A DNA stretch of 64,000 nucleotides. Source: Escherichia coli DSM 30083 = JCM 1649 = ATCC 11775. GTDB lineage: Bacteria > Pseudomonadota > Gammaproteobacteria > Enterobacterales > Enterobacteriaceae. The notes beneath the pieces are model-generated. The model did not search any database and was not told where the DNA came from. It saw nothing but the letters and a program-made list of their open reading frames with translations. A program made the position numbers and the translations under genes. Shown in pieces: positions 46,213 through 56,110 of this stretch. Numbering within the stretch: position 1 is the stretch's first letter; every line of letters begins with the position of its first letter. Location of the stretch: the NCBI RefSeq assembly GCF_003697165.2, contig NZ_CP033092.2:2170001-2234000 (forward strand), read 5' to 3'.

Positions 46213-47238
46213 TCAGGAATGTAGCGCTGAATGCGTGACAAAAGGTGTTTTCTGTTTATGTTTTTTCTCCTGATACATCGCGATATCGGCAGCATGCAGG
46301 GCACTGTCTGCATCGGTCGTTTCAGGATCGACTTCTACTATGCCAAGACTGGCACCAGGATAATACAAATCAACATCACCTAAGTGATATTCTCCGCGTA
46401 TTTGTTGTTGAATACGTTCTCGCAGCGACGAAATATCCGCATTCTCGTTGTTCAGTGAAACAACCAAAAACTCATCACCGCCGAGACGACCAATAACTTC
46501 GCCATTTTGCTGGAGCGTATTAAGGCGCTCGCCAACCTGAATGAGAAACAGATCGCCACTATTATGACCAAAACGATCATTGATTAATTTGAAGTTATCC
46601 AGATCGATAAACGCGATCATTATCTTATGGTTAAGATGCCGGGCGAGAGAAAACAGCGTCGTCAGATTTTCAAAAATCGCCCGCCGATTCGGTAGCCCAG
46701 TTAACGAGTCGGTATACGATTGCGCAATCAGCGCAGCATTAGCTTCGCGCAGCTGTTCAACCAGTGCCTCTTTTTGAATATATTGTGCAATCAGTCCGGC
46801 GAACAACTGTAAGACCTGTTCCGCGCGTTCACTCCACTGGCGCTTCTCACTGCTGGCGGCGCAAAGCGTGCCATAGAATGATCCATCCGGTAAGTGAATT
46901 GGCGTGCTCAGAAATGTGGTGATGCCAAGATTGCGTGCCGCAACACAGTCGCCCCAACGGTCGGGGACTTCATCGCTGAAAAAACAGTTTTCATCAATGG
47001 CGCGTTTGCATAACGAGTAATCCCACGAGACGGTAAAATTCTCCGGGATGTGCATTTTCTGGCTATTACGGGCAAACATTATATGCTGCAGGCGCGCTTC
47101 GACATCCACTTTGGTCAGGTAGGTTGACTCCATATCAGTGACCATTTCCAGCATCTCCAGAAGCTGTCGAACCAGACTTTCCAGTGACTGTTCTTTGGCA
47201 AGGGATTGCGAGACGCGGGCGATAATCTGATCTGACAC
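46213..47238 (-). CDS. dgcP: DgcP, GAF-GGDEF diguanylate cyclase
   Basis: 341 residues, GTG start (MSDQIIARVSQ). An N-terminal GAF domain (about 10-150) has no membrane segment, so the enzyme is cytoplasmic. The GGDEF domain (about 175-330) has SYTDSLTGLPNRRA, FIDLDNFKLINDRFGHNSGD and an intact GRLGGDEFLVV, so it should make c-di-GMP. It probably reads through to yoaK and yoaJ. Confidence 0.94.
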   Translation of the reverse strand: MSDQIIARVSQSLAKEQSLESLVRQLLEMLEMVTDMESTYLTKVDVEARLQHIMFARNSQKMHIPENFTVSWDYSLCKRAIDENCFFSDEVPDRWGDCVAARNLGITTFLSTPIHLPDGSFYGTLCAASSEKRQWSERAEQVLQLFAGLIAQYIQKEALVEQLREANAALIAQSYTDSLTGLPNRRAIFENLTTLFSLARHLNHKIMIAFIDLDNFKLINDRFGHNSGDLFLIQVGERLNTLQQNGEVIGRLGGDEFLVVSLNNENADISSLRERIQQQIRGEYHLGDVDLYYPGASLGIVEVDPETTDADSALHAADIAMYQEKKHKQKTPFVTHSALHS

Positions 47239-47420
47239 GAAACAACTCCAGGATACGGCGGGTAAATGCTGATTATTTAATCTTTGCAGGCATGATAAAA
47301 CATCATCAACAAAGATGAAACAAGGCGTAATATGTTTTGAGTGAATGTAATAAAAATAGTGCTGCAAAACAAAACGATACCGCGATACTCTAAGCTTGGA
47401 TAAATATGTGAGATCAATAA

Positions 47421-47675
47421 ATGAAAATTATCAGTTTTGTTCTGCCTTGCTTGCTGGTCCTGGCTGGTTGTTCAACCCCTTCTCAGCCAGAAGCACCTAA
47501 ACCGCCGCAGATTGGTATGGCAAATCCGGCGTCGGTCTATTGCCAGCAGAAGGGCGGGACGCTCATTCCTGTGCAGACAGCGCAAGGGGTCAGCAACAAT
47601 TGCAAATTACCGGGCGGTGAAACGATTGATGAATGGGCATTGTGGCGACGGGACCATCCGGCTGGTGAAAAATAA
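47421..47675 (+). CDS. yoaF: YoaF, DUF333 lipoprotein
   Basis: 84 residues. Lipobox LVLAGC with Cys17, followed by STPSQPEAPKPP, a proline-rich spacer, then the DUF333 core ASVYCQQKGGTLIPV with a second and third cysteine (NNCKLPGGE). Small outer-membrane lipoprotein expected; function unknown. Divergent from dgcP and convergent with yeaO. Confidence 0.9.
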   Translation: MKIISFVLPCLLVLAGCSTPSQPEAPKPPQIGMANPASVYCQQKGGTLIPVQTAQGVSNNCKLPGGETIDEWALWRRDHPAGEK

Positions 47676-47696
47676 CCGCCGGATGCTGTACTAAAA

Positions 47697-48044
47697 TCAC
47701 AAGCTACGTAGCCAGTCTGCCAGCACCAGCGCATGGTTCTGCGTGGTGTTTTTTGCTGAGTAGAGCAGGGTCAGCGGCTGTTTTTTGGCGATGTCTGCCA
47801 GCCGCTTTCCTTCTTGCTCGTGTTGCGCCAGTTCTGCAAGATATTGCTCGCGAAAGGTTGCAAAATCGACGACTTCGCCGTGAAAGGCTTTGCGCAGCTC
47901 CGTTGACGGCGTGATTTCTTTATCCCATTCATCAAGGGCTAAATCGGTTTTTTTAATACCGCGTGGCCAGAGGCGGTCGACCAGTACGCGATAACCATCG
48001 CTCTGTTCAGCCGGATCATAAACGCGTTTGCACTGAATATTCAT
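47697..48044 (-). CDS. yeaO: YeaO, DUF488 protein
   Basis: 115 residues, soluble. DUF488 features VLVDRLWPRGIKKTDLALDEW and LTLLYSAKNTTQNHALVLADWL. Family role unknown; proposed nuclease-like or stress-linked. The start at 48044 (MNIQCKRVYDP) follows AGGGAGAA. Downstream of nimT with 54 bases between. Confidence 0.9.
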   Translation of the reverse strand: MNIQCKRVYDPAEQSDGYRVLVDRLWPRGIKKTDLALDEWDKEITPSTELRKAFHGEVVDFATFREQYLAELAQHEQEGKRLADIAKKQPLTLLYSAKNTTQNHALVLADWLRSL

Positions 48045-48098
48045 CGTATTTGTTCTCCCTTTCACGCATGATTTGTCACGTCACTATAGCACCGGATA

Positions 48099-49280
48099 TT
48101 AGCGAATTTCTTTGTCTCTCCCGGCGCAAAGTCCGAAAATCGCCATCAGTAGTGAAAGTATTGCAACACCCAGCAGTGGTACGGACCAGTCACCGTTAGC
48201 ATCGTGTATTTTACCCATCAGCGGCGGCCCACAGGCTGCCAGCAAATACCCGACGGATTGTGCCATCCCCGAGAGTGCCGCCGCCTGATGCGCAGAACTT
48301 GCCCGCAGACCAATGAACGTCAACCCCAGTATCATTGTTGCGCCGGAACCAAAACCGAAAAGCAGAGTCCAGGTGATCGCGTGTGCTGGCATAAAGCAGA
48401 GCCCAGCCGCGCCCACTGCGCACATCAAGGCAACGAACGCTGCAATACCACGCTGATCTTTCACATGATGTAAGAAAAGTGGGATCAGCAAACCGGGAGC
48501 TGCTGTGGCTAGTTGCAGCAAACCATGCAGTGAACCCGCCTGTGCTTCGCTATAGCCGTGACTGATGAGAATCGCCGGAAGCCAGCCAATAATCACGTAA
48601 TAGACCAGTGAGTTGATCCCAAGAAACAATGTTACCTGCCAGGCAAGCGGCGAACGCCAGATACCCCGAGTATGTAAGGCGCGTGAGGTACTCAAATTTG
48701 CATGTTGTTGACTTCGCCACTGTGGCAGCCATAAAAAAAGAGCCAGCAGAGGAAAACACATCAGCATGAGCAACGCGCCTTGCCAGCCAAAACCGTTCAA
48801 AGCCAGCGGCGCTACCATCGCCGATCCCAGTGCCGCCGCAGCTCCCATTGTCAGGGAATATGCGCCGGTAAGTCTGGCGACGGAATGAGGGAAATCGCGT
48901 TTAATTAATCCTGGCAGTAAGACATTGCCTAATGCAATCCCACCGCCAATGACCGCTGTACCGCCAAATAATAAGTAAGGCGAAGGGAGAGAGCGAATTG
49001 CGATACCTGCACAGATCAAAAGTAACGCGGCAAACAGGCTACGTTCCATACCAAAACGTCGCGCCACCGGGGCGGCCAGCGGTGAGATTAGCGCAAAGGC
49101 TAATAATGGCAGGGTGGTCAATAAGCCGGTTTGCGCCGTCGTTAGCGAGTAAGCGGAACGAATCGTATCCAGTAACGGTGCTGCGCCGGTAAAGGTGACG
49201 CGTAATGTTGTGGCAATCATCAGAATGCCAGCGATAAGGACAATCCTGTTTTTGCCGCTTAATGAAGTTGAACAGGTCAT
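48099..49280 (-). CDS. nimT: NimT, 2-nitroimidazole exporter (CynX-type MFS)
   Basis: 393 residues with about 12 hydrophobic segments, major facilitator of the cyanate-transporter-like subgroup (RVTFTGAAPLLDTIRSAYSLTTAQTGLL, ARRFGMERSLFAALLLICAGI). In E. coli it exports 2-nitroimidazole and is controlled by the divergent AraC-type NimR. The 96 bases between the start codons hold both promoters and the operators. Confidence 0.93.
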   Translation of the reverse strand: MTCSTSLSGKNRIVLIAGILMIATTLRVTFTGAAPLLDTIRSAYSLTTAQTGLLTTLPLLAFALISPLAAPVARRFGMERSLFAALLLICAGIAIRSLPSPYLLFGGTAVIGGGIALGNVLLPGLIKRDFPHSVARLTGAYSLTMGAAAALGSAMVAPLALNGFGWQGALLMLMCFPLLALFLWLPQWRSQQHANLSTSRALHTRGIWRSPLAWQVTLFLGINSLVYYVIIGWLPAILISHGYSEAQAGSLHGLLQLATAAPGLLIPLFLHHVKDQRGIAAFVALMCAVGAAGLCFMPAHAITWTLLFGFGSGATMILGLTFIGLRASSAHQAAALSGMAQSVGYLLAACGPPLMGKIHDANGDWSVPLLGVAILSLLMAIFGLCAGRDKEIR

Positions 49281-49376
49281 ATGCTTCTCATTGTTACAAA
49301 CGAGGCTGTACCTTACCGTTTTTATTGTTATGTTGAATCAAGCTAAAATGACAAAATATCGCTAAATTCGGACAAA

Positions 49377-50198
49377 ATGATGCACAGGTTGAATCTCAAT
49401 GGCTATGAACCCGACCGACACCATGAAGCCGCGGTCGCATTTTGTATTCACGCCGGAACGGATGAGTTAACCAGTCCTGTACATCAGCACCGCAAAGGGC
49501 AGTTGATACTGGCGCTACATGGTGCAATTACCTGTACGGTGGAAAATGCTTTGTGGATGGTGCCGCCACAATATGCGGTTTGGATACCGGGCGGGGTGAA
49601 ACATAGCAATCAAGTGACAGCTAACGCTGAACTCTGTTTTCTGTTTATCGAGCCCAGCGCAGTGACAATGCCGACAACATGTTGCACATTGAAAATATCG
49701 CCCTTATGCCGGGAATTAATTTTAACCCTGGCAAACAGGACGACGACTCAGCGTGCTGAGCCGATGACCCGCAGATTAATTCAGGTCCTGTTTGATGAAC
49801 TCCCTCAGCAGCCACAACAACAGCTGCACCTGCCCGTTTCTTCTCATCTTAAAATCCGCACGATGGTGGAGATGATGGCGAAAGAGCCCGTCGAGTGGGG
49901 CTCATTGGGGCAATGGGCTGGCTTTTTTGCGATGAGTGAACGCAATCTTGCCCGGCTGATAGTGAAAGAGACGGGGTTGAGTTTTCGCCAGTGGCGTCAG
50001 CAGTTACAGCTGATTATGGCGCTTCAGGGATTAGTGAAAGGCGATACTGTACAGAAAGTTGCTCATACGCTGGGGTATGATTCAACAACGGCCTTTATTA
50101 CTATGTTTAAGAAAGGCCTGGGGCAAACGCCAGGCCGATATATTGCGGGATTAACTACTGTTTCCCCACAATCAGCGAAACCAGACCCGCGGCAATAA
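49377..50198 (+). CDS. nimR: NimR, AraC-family regulator of nimT
   Basis: 273 residues. N-terminal cupin ([18 protein letters not shown], about 36-110) and C-terminal double helix-turn-helix (about 165-262; [36 protein letters not shown] and [27 protein letters not shown]). It represses nimT. The 3' end overlaps the opposite-strand yeaL by 44 bases. K-12-like length, intact. Confidence 0.93.
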
Positions 50199-50601
50199 GC
50201 GGGCCAACCGGTACGCCGCGAAACAGCGCCACGCCTAAAACAGTGCCCACCAGCAGCCCGGCGACCAGTTGCGGCTGGCTGCCCATTAACGTCACGCCGC
50301 GCCCCCCCAGCCAGGAGACAATAACGCCGACTGCAATTGCCACCAGCGATTTCCAGTTCAGAAACGAGTGAATCAGGGTTGAGGGCGGTAGCGTCCCGCT
50401 GGCGATGGGAGCCATAACGCCAATCGTCAGAATGATTATCCCGATACTTAGCCCCTGTTTTTCAATCCACGGGAAAAAGGTGCTTAACGGTGTGACGCGG
50501 ACAATGATCAACACCAGAATTGAAACGGCGACAGTGGTGTTATGACTGATAAAGCCCAGCGCAGCTAACCCGAGCAGGATCAGCAAAGTGACATCAAACA
50601 T
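50155..50601 (-). CDS. yeaL: YeaL, UPF0756 membrane protein
   Basis: 148 residues with four hydrophobic segments and the family motif [44 protein letters not shown]. Function unknown. Reads toward nimR and overlaps its last 44 bases on the opposite strand; the overlapping section encodes the C-terminal part of both. Divergent from yoaI. Confidence 0.92.
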
Positions 50602-50770
50602 CGTGGTTTCCTTGCCAAAAAATAATAAGCCTGCTTACTTTACGCTTGCTGCAGGCAGGAAGTAGAAAATCTTTACGTTTTCTGCATAAAAAATCAGGCG
50701 AACTGTCATCAAACTGCCATTTGTGCACGCTAACAATAACGTGAAAACAGCTATCTCCCGGGGGCATACT

Positions 50771-50875
50771 ATGAACGATCAAATGTTCGTCGAGACACTG
50801 ATTATCACGTCATCGTTTTTTGCCATTGCTGCTGTGCTGGTTTTGTCCGTTCTGCTTATTGAACGGACAGGCTAG
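50771..50875 (+). CDS. yoaI: YoaI, 34-residue membrane protein
   Basis: The protein begins [20 protein letters not shown] and ends LLIERTG, with a single span at about 8-29. It is PhoB-regulated in E. coli according to the literature, function unknown. The TAG stop ends exactly one base before the yeaK stop region on the other strand (50875/50876). An SD-like CGGGGG is 8 bases before the ATG. Confidence 0.88.
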
Positions 50876-51379
50876 TTACGCAGTGCGGCGGAAATTGACC
50901 AGTTCTGGTTGCGCAATACGCAAATAATCCGCGGTTTTCAAAATAACGGATTTATCCAGCATGCCTGCATTGAAGGCGATTTCATCAAATCGTTCGAAGA
51001 GTAGGGGGTCGGCAACCAGTTTGAGTTTTGGATGGAAGCTGAAAGGGGGGATCGCGCCGAAGACACAGCCTGTGAGTTCATCGACTTCCGCCGGGCTGGC
51101 CAACGAAGCGCGTAATCCGCCTATATGGCTGGCGAGTTGGCTCAGATCGGCCTGTTGATCGGCAGCGAGGATCGCCAGAACATGTTGATTTACGCCATTG
51201 CCTTTGACTTTGCATACCAGTGCCTTAGCCCCCTGGCCTAAAGCGGTGCCACGAATTTCTGACACCGCTTCACATTTACCTACCGCTTCATGGGTAACGA
51301 CGCGGAAGTTAGCACCTTCTTGCGATAATAAAGCGATTAACCGCTGATGCGTCACGCTTCCTTTAGCCATTTCAGTCAT
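50876..51379 (-). CDS. yeaK: YeaK, YbaK/ProX-type aminoacyl-tRNA deacylase
   Basis: 167 residues. Family motifs: KALVCKVKGNGVNQHVLAIL (catalytic Lys region), EVDELTGCVFGAIPPFSFHP. These single-domain editing proteins clear mischarged tRNAs, and YeaK is reported to act on misacylated Ser- or Thr-type tRNA. Cytoplasmic. The start at 51379 follows a weak SD (AGGAGCATG with an ATG nearby). Neighbour of dgcJ. Confidence 0.92.
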   Translation of the reverse strand: MTEMAKGSVTHQRLIALLSQEGANFRVVTHEAVGKCEAVSEIRGTALGQGAKALVCKVKGNGVNQHVLAILAADQQADLSQLASHIGGLRASLASPAEVDELTGCVFGAIPPFSFHPKLKLVADPLLFERFDEIAFNAGMLDKSVILKTADYLRIAQPELVNFRRTA

Positions 51380-51421
51380 TTCATGCTCCTGAGATTACAA
51401 GCAAACAACCACAGAAGATTA

Positions 51422-52912
51422 TCATGAACGGCTGTTTTTGTTCTGCTTATTGACATATAAACGCTCATCGGAAGCTTTATACGCATCATGTAACGTATCG
51501 TTTTCTTTCATCGCGTAAATACCGGAAGAGAAGCCGATCTCTTTCTGCGGCGCGATATGTTGCAGACGTTTTTCGATACGTTCAGGCAGTTGTGCTGCAA
51601 TTTGCGGCGTCGAATCGACAAGAATGATGCAGAATTCATCGCCACCGAGTCGGATGGCATAATCACTTTTACGAATCGATTGTTTAATCGCCTGAGCTAA
51701 TAACGTAATCGCTAAATCCCCCTCCTGATGACCAAGGGTGTCATTTATTTGCTTTAACTTGTCCATGTCAATTGCAATAAACATCACCGAAGAACCGGAT
51801 TGCACCAGTTTCTGCAACCGCTGCTCCAGTTCAGGGGTTAAAATTTTGCGATTATACAGTCCAGTCATCGCATCACTAATATTTTCTCGCGACACATTTT
51901 GGTATAAACGGAAGTGCATCCGCACCATATTCAGCAAAATTAACGCCGTCAAAATCCAGAACAGAACGCTTTTCCACGAAGACGTGATAAAGTAAAGAAT
52001 ATCAATGGATAACGAGACACGAATGCCGCCCGGTAAGTCATGGACGTAACTGACATACTGGAACAGATTATCTTCGCTCTGGTTGATGATAATGTCGCGC
52101 CCCGAATCTGTATCAGTTAGCGTGACATTGAGAAAACGCCAGAGGAGAGGGCGGTCATGAGTGTAAAAGATATTCCGCAGATTGTTTTTGTTAATATCCA
52201 GCAGCACAATCCCTTTTAGCTGCCCTGCGACATATACCGGCGTCAGTAAACTCATCACGTTCTGTTTAGTACGCTGATCCTGGTAAATGCTCGATAATAC
52301 GGTACGCCCGGTAAATACCTTTTCAATATCTTTGCGATCGATGCCAATACTTCCTGACTGCAGGAAGGACCAGTTATTCATCGCAAAGTACTCAACATTA
52401 ACCGGCTCATAAAAATAGACATAGCGGTCATTGAGATCGAGATAATAGTGAAATTTCTCTTCGGCCATCCCAAGACCTGAACCGTAATCATCCTGGTGGC
52501 GGTTGCCTTCCACTGCCTGATCAAAAGCGGGTAATAGTGCAGCAGCTTCCACAATTGTGTCACAGTCAGTGGATGCGGTTTGTAGTGTGCCGCGTAAGCC
52601 AGGGTATTTATGGGCAGTCAGGTTTAAGCCATGGGTATTATTGGCAGACTCAAAAGCCTCGCAGATGGCGCGCCGCTGTTCTGGCGACACTTCCGACTGC
52701 TCAGCAGCGAGAGCGCGCATCACATGCGCGGCAATACTCTGATTCTGATACTTATCATAAAGAAAGGAGGAGTCTGCTCTCTGCACGATATAGCGCAGAT
52801 AGGCACTCATTGCTCTGTCACTGGCGACAAGTTCAAAAATAAGGAAGGAAGATGTCAGCACAATGACACTTGCGGCGATAAAATGCCGGAGCATTCTATG
52901 GTGCAATTTCAT
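51422..52912 (-). CDS. dgcJ: DgcJ, membrane diguanylate cyclase
   Basis: 496 residues. Membrane segments near 10-30 and 305-325 enclose a large periplasmic sensor domain. The C-terminal GGDEF domain (about 335-490) has ENISDAMTGLYNRKIL, FIAIDMDKLKQINDTLGHQEGD and intact IRLGGDEFCII, so cyclase activity is expected. In E. coli it helps set motility through YcgR. The start MKLHHRMLRHF at 52912 was chosen because the 60 residues of the longer frame lack sensible structure and the new N terminus leads directly into the first span. Confidence 0.94.
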   Translation of the reverse strand: MKLHHRMLRHFIAASVIVLTSSFLIFELVASDRAMSAYLRYIVQRADSSFLYDKYQNQSIAAHVMRALAAEQSEVSPEQRRAICEAFESANNTHGLNLTAHKYPGLRGTLQTASTDCDTIVEAAALLPAFDQAVEGNRHQDDYGSGLGMAEEKFHYYLDLNDRYVYFYEPVNVEYFAMNNWSFLQSGSIGIDRKDIEKVFTGRTVLSSIYQDQRTKQNVMSLLTPVYVAGQLKGIVLLDINKNNLRNIFYTHDRPLLWRFLNVTLTDTDSGRDIIINQSEDNLFQYVSYVHDLPGGIRVSLSIDILYFITSSWKSVLFWILTALILLNMVRMHFRLYQNVSRENISDAMTGLYNRKILTPELEQRLQKLVQSGSSVMFIAIDMDKLKQINDTLGHQEGDLAITLLAQAIKQSIRKSDYAIRLGGDEFCIILVDSTPQIAAQLPERIEKRLQHIAPQKEIGFSSGIYAMKENDTLHDAYKASDERLYVNKQNKNSRS

Positions 52913-53092
52913 GATAAATGGCACTCCTTCGGTTAGTGAAACGAGAAAACCAGATAAAGTTCGATTGCGGCCTGGCACAGGGGCGCTAATTATACTCATC
53001 TCTGCGCCGCTGGGGAGGGGAAATTTAGGGGTAATAGTAATAAATTGTATGCAAAAGCCACGCAAAAAGCATGGCTCTGAATATTTTTGCAC

Positions 53093-54568
53093 TTAAATAT
53101 GATGAATAATCACTTTGTTGCCCCCTTCGCTTTTCGCTTCGCGTAAGGCTTTATCTGCTTCCGTCATGACAAGCGAGATATTATGCGTGTCACCCGTTGA
53201 AAAAACCGTGCCAATACTGATGGTCATTTGTTCAGGAACATCATATCTGTTACTAAAGCCGGTCAGGAGTTCGACATTTTTACGCATACGTTCCGCAATG
53301 ATTTTTGCCTGGGCACTATTGAGTTCGGTAAATAGCAAGCCAAATACCTCACCCTCCAGTCGCGCTAAAATATCATCGGGGCGGATGCTTTGCTGGATAA
53401 TATCGACAATTGAAACCAGCACTTTATCACCCACACGATGTCCCCATTGGGCATTGATGCGTTTGAACTGATTAATATCAACCAGCATGACACAGAAGTC
53501 CTTAACAACAGGTCGCGACAATAATGACTCTACGCTGTTGAAAAAGTAGCGCCGATTATAAATATTGGTCAGCACATCATGAACTGCCAGTTTGCTGGAG
53601 AGTTGCAGTTCCTGAAAAATGTTATAAATCAGAAAAGACACAACAAACAGTTTACTGGAAACTTCAATCCCGCGACTGATATACCAGATGGTGTAATTAT
53701 ACTCATCCAGAGTCAGTAGAAGTAAGTTGCAGCATAGCGATGCCAGACATAATAATGCTATTAACGGCCATAGTTCGCTGGCTAATCGTGTACGCATGAT
53801 AATAAAGAACAGTAAAAATGCCCACAAACAAACCAATATTTTTGTATAGTTGATTCCCCAGGTCGCAGTATGGTTGTCCGGACAGTAATCGACGACATAC
53901 AAAGAATAGTCAGCGTTATAACTGCTCAGATTGTGTGCCAGAAGGGGAAAAACTAAAAAAGGAATCAGCGCCAGCAACAGAATGCCAGTTTTCTTCTTAT
54001 TGTTGTCAAGGATGTTGTCTTTCCCATAACAAAAGAGCGCCAGCGAGGTTAAACAAATGAAACTGAGTTGGCGGAAAATATAGAAAATAGAAACATCATT
54101 CGACTTTGTCTGGATCAGTGTACTGCCGTTGATTGGTTTATGGATAATTACAATGGTTTCAACTAAATAGATAAGGCCACTTAAAAATGCAAGGCTTAAA
54201 ATGAGTGTTGGTAAAATTTGTTTGTTAGTGAAATACTTCATTAACATGAAAAGGAAAATGACGGCGTTAAGGAAAAACAAAGCCACAACAACCATCAGGT
54301 AATTCATCTGTGGGATGAGTTTTACATTTGTATTTTCGTTATATAAGGTAGTGATGCAAAATAAAATTAACGTCAGCAATAAGCTGAAAATAAAAAAGCC
54401 TTGAGCTTTTAATTTTTGTGTACCCATAGAAACCATAAAAAGGAGAGCAATGTGAGTGCTGGATTTTATTGATGGCAGAGATATATAGTTTTGACTAGGA
54501 TCAATTTTCGTTAACGATAAAAAATAATTAAAGAATAACCCCAGGGAAATACGTGTTGACCGAATCAT
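53093..54568 (-). CDS. cdgI: CdgI, membrane protein with degenerate GGDEF domain
   Basis: 491 residues. About eight membrane segments (55-320, MASE-type sensor) precede a GGDEF-fold domain (about 325-490) that keeps LTNIYNRRYFF and LVDINQFKRINAQWGHRVGD but has RLEGEVFGLL where GGDEF should be. It is therefore unlikely to make c-di-GMP and may bind c-di-GMP or a partner instead. It lies upstream of dgcJ on the same strand; 180 bases separate its stop from the dgcJ start. Confidence 0.93.
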   Translation of the reverse strand: MIRSTRISLGLFFNYFLSLTKIDPSQNYISLPSIKSSTHIALLFMVSMGTQKLKAQGFFIFSLLLTLILFCITTLYNENTNVKLIPQMNYLMVVVALFFLNAVIFLFMLMKYFTNKQILPTLILSLAFLSGLIYLVETIVIIHKPINGSTLIQTKSNDVSIFYIFRQLSFICLTSLALFCYGKDNILDNNKKKTGILLLALIPFLVFPLLAHNLSSYNADYSLYVVDYCPDNHTATWGINYTKILVCLWAFLLFFIIMRTRLASELWPLIALLCLASLCCNLLLLTLDEYNYTIWYISRGIEVSSKLFVVSFLIYNIFQELQLSSKLAVHDVLTNIYNRRYFFNSVESLLSRPVVKDFCVMLVDINQFKRINAQWGHRVGDKVLVSIVDIIQQSIRPDDILARLEGEVFGLLFTELNSAQAKIIAERMRKNVELLTGFSNRYDVPEQMTISIGTVFSTGDTHNISLVMTEADKALREAKSEGGNKVIIHHI

Positions 54569-54680
54569 TTTTCCGAATGATTGTTTTCTGGAACTAAATT
54601 GTGTAAAGGTTATGCTGTCATATTTAAAGCGATTGTAAGCTAATGTATGTAATAAATGAGATAATTTACAGTGAGCTAAA

Positions 54681-54707
54681 AATCAGCCAGGCGATAATGA
54701 CCCGGCT
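54681..54707 (-). terminator. Terminator after yeaH
   Basis: On the minus strand GTCAGCCGGG, loop, CCTGGCTGA, then TTTTTAG; an imperfect stem, eight bases after the yeaH stop. Confidence 0.75.
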
Positions 54708-54714
54708 GACAGTT

Positions 54715-55998
54715 TTAGTCTTTAGCTGTTGCATTTTGTTTATGAAACAGTTCACGGAACACCGGATAAATATCATCCTGGTCGCGGATATGCTGCATCG
54801 CAAAGTTGTCGAAAGTAGATTGCAGATGCTCATATTCTCGCCACAGTGTCTGATGCGCGCGACGTGTAATTTCGATATAGCTGTAATAACGAACAACGGG
54901 TAATATTTTTTTCGCCAGAATTTCATGGCAAAGCGGAGAGTCATCGGCCCAGTTATCGCCGTCTGATGCTTGGGCTGCGTAAATATTCCACTGTGCCGGG
55001 TTATAACGCTCTTTCACTACCTCATCCATCAGTTTTAGGGCGCTGGAAACAATGGTGCCGCCAGTTTCCTGCGAGTAGAAAAACTCATGTTCATCGACTT
55101 CTTTCGCCTGGGTATGATGGCGGATGTATACGACTTCCACGTTCTTATACGTTCTGCTGAGGAACAGATACAGCAGAATATAAAAACGTTTAGCCATATC
55201 TTTAGTGGACTGATCCATTGAACCGGAAACGTCCATCAGGCAAAACATCACTGCCTGGCTGGAGGGATCGGGCCGTTTTTCGTAGTTCTTGTAACGTAAA
55301 TCGAAAGTGTCAATGAAAGGAACGCGTTCAATTTTGGCGCGCAATTCAGCAATCTCTTTGCGCAGCCGTTCCTCTTCCAGCAGTTGCGCAGGTTCACTGT
55401 TGCTGATGATGGCCAAATTCTCTTCCAGTGCATGAAGTTCCCGCCGCTTGCCCGCCGTCATGGCTGTGCGCCGCGCCAGTGAGTTCTGCAATGAACGTAC
55501 AACGCTGATATTGGCCGGAACGCCGTTAGCGGTATAACCCGCCCGATGCGTTTTATATTCGGTCAGCTGGCGTTGTTGGTTTTGTTTCAGATTCGGTAAG
55601 GCCAAATCTTCAAAGAGCAGATCAAGATACTCATCTTTCGAAATCTGAAAGACAAATTCATCCTGACCTTCACCATCCTGGCTGGCCTGGCCCTGACCAC
55701 TGCCGGAACCTCCGCCACCACCCTGGGGACGCTCAATTCGGTCGTTCTGGACGAAATGGTCATTGCCCGGATGCACGCGGTGGCGCAGGCCTCCACGCCC
55801 CTGATGAAACATCGGTTCGCTAATATCTTCCGTGGGAATGGATACGGACTCGCCGCTGTCGACGTCAGTCACCGAACGCTTATTTATGGCCTCGGAGATC
55901 GACTGTTTAATTTGCGCTTTATAACGGCGTAAGAAACGCTGGCGATTCACCATGCTTTTATTTTTGCCGTTCAGACGCCGGTCAATAAACCAGGTCAT
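54715..55998 (-). CDS. yeaH: YeaH, DUF444 von Willebrand-type stress protein
   Basis: 427 residues. The MIDAS motif DVSGSMDQSTKD (about 240-251) belongs to a von Willebrand A fold that is the second half of the protein. The N-terminal third is basic with a Gly/Ser/Gln-rich linker (PQGGGGGSGSGQGQASQDGEGQ, about 91-112). It is made with the kinase YeaG and acts with it in sustained nitrogen starvation and stationary phase. 112 bases after yeaG, with a hairpin between them. Confidence 0.93.
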   Translation of the reverse strand: MTWFIDRRLNGKNKSMVNRQRFLRRYKAQIKQSISEAINKRSVTDVDSGESVSIPTEDISEPMFHQGRGGLRHRVHPGNDHFVQNDRIERPQGGGGGSGSGQGQASQDGEGQDEFVFQISKDEYLDLLFEDLALPNLKQNQQRQLTEYKTHRAGYTANGVPANISVVRSLQNSLARRTAMTAGKRRELHALEENLAIISNSEPAQLLEEERLRKEIAELRAKIERVPFIDTFDLRYKNYEKRPDPSSQAVMFCLMDVSGSMDQSTKDMAKRFYILLYLFLSRTYKNVEVVYIRHHTQAKEVDEHEFFYSQETGGTIVSSALKLMDEVVKERYNPAQWNIYAAQASDGDNWADDSPLCHEILAKKILPVVRYYSYIEITRRAHQTLWREYEHLQSTFDNFAMQHIRDQDDIYPVFRELFHKQNATAKD

Positions 55999-56078
55999 AT
56001 GCCCCCCGTACTACATTTGCCAACGGTATGCTACGCCTGTGTTGCCGCTTCTCTGGCCCACGGTTCGCTGTCGCTGTA

Positions 56079-56103
56079 GGCCCGGTAGCATGTGTACCGG
56101 GCC
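56079..56103 (-). terminator. Hairpin between yeaG and yeaH
   Basis: GGCCCGGTA and TACCGGGCC with a seven-base loop, seven bases after the yeaG stop. No T run. It could protect the yeaG mRNA end and reduce yeaH levels within the operon. Confidence 0.55.
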
Positions 56104-56110
56104 AGGGTTG

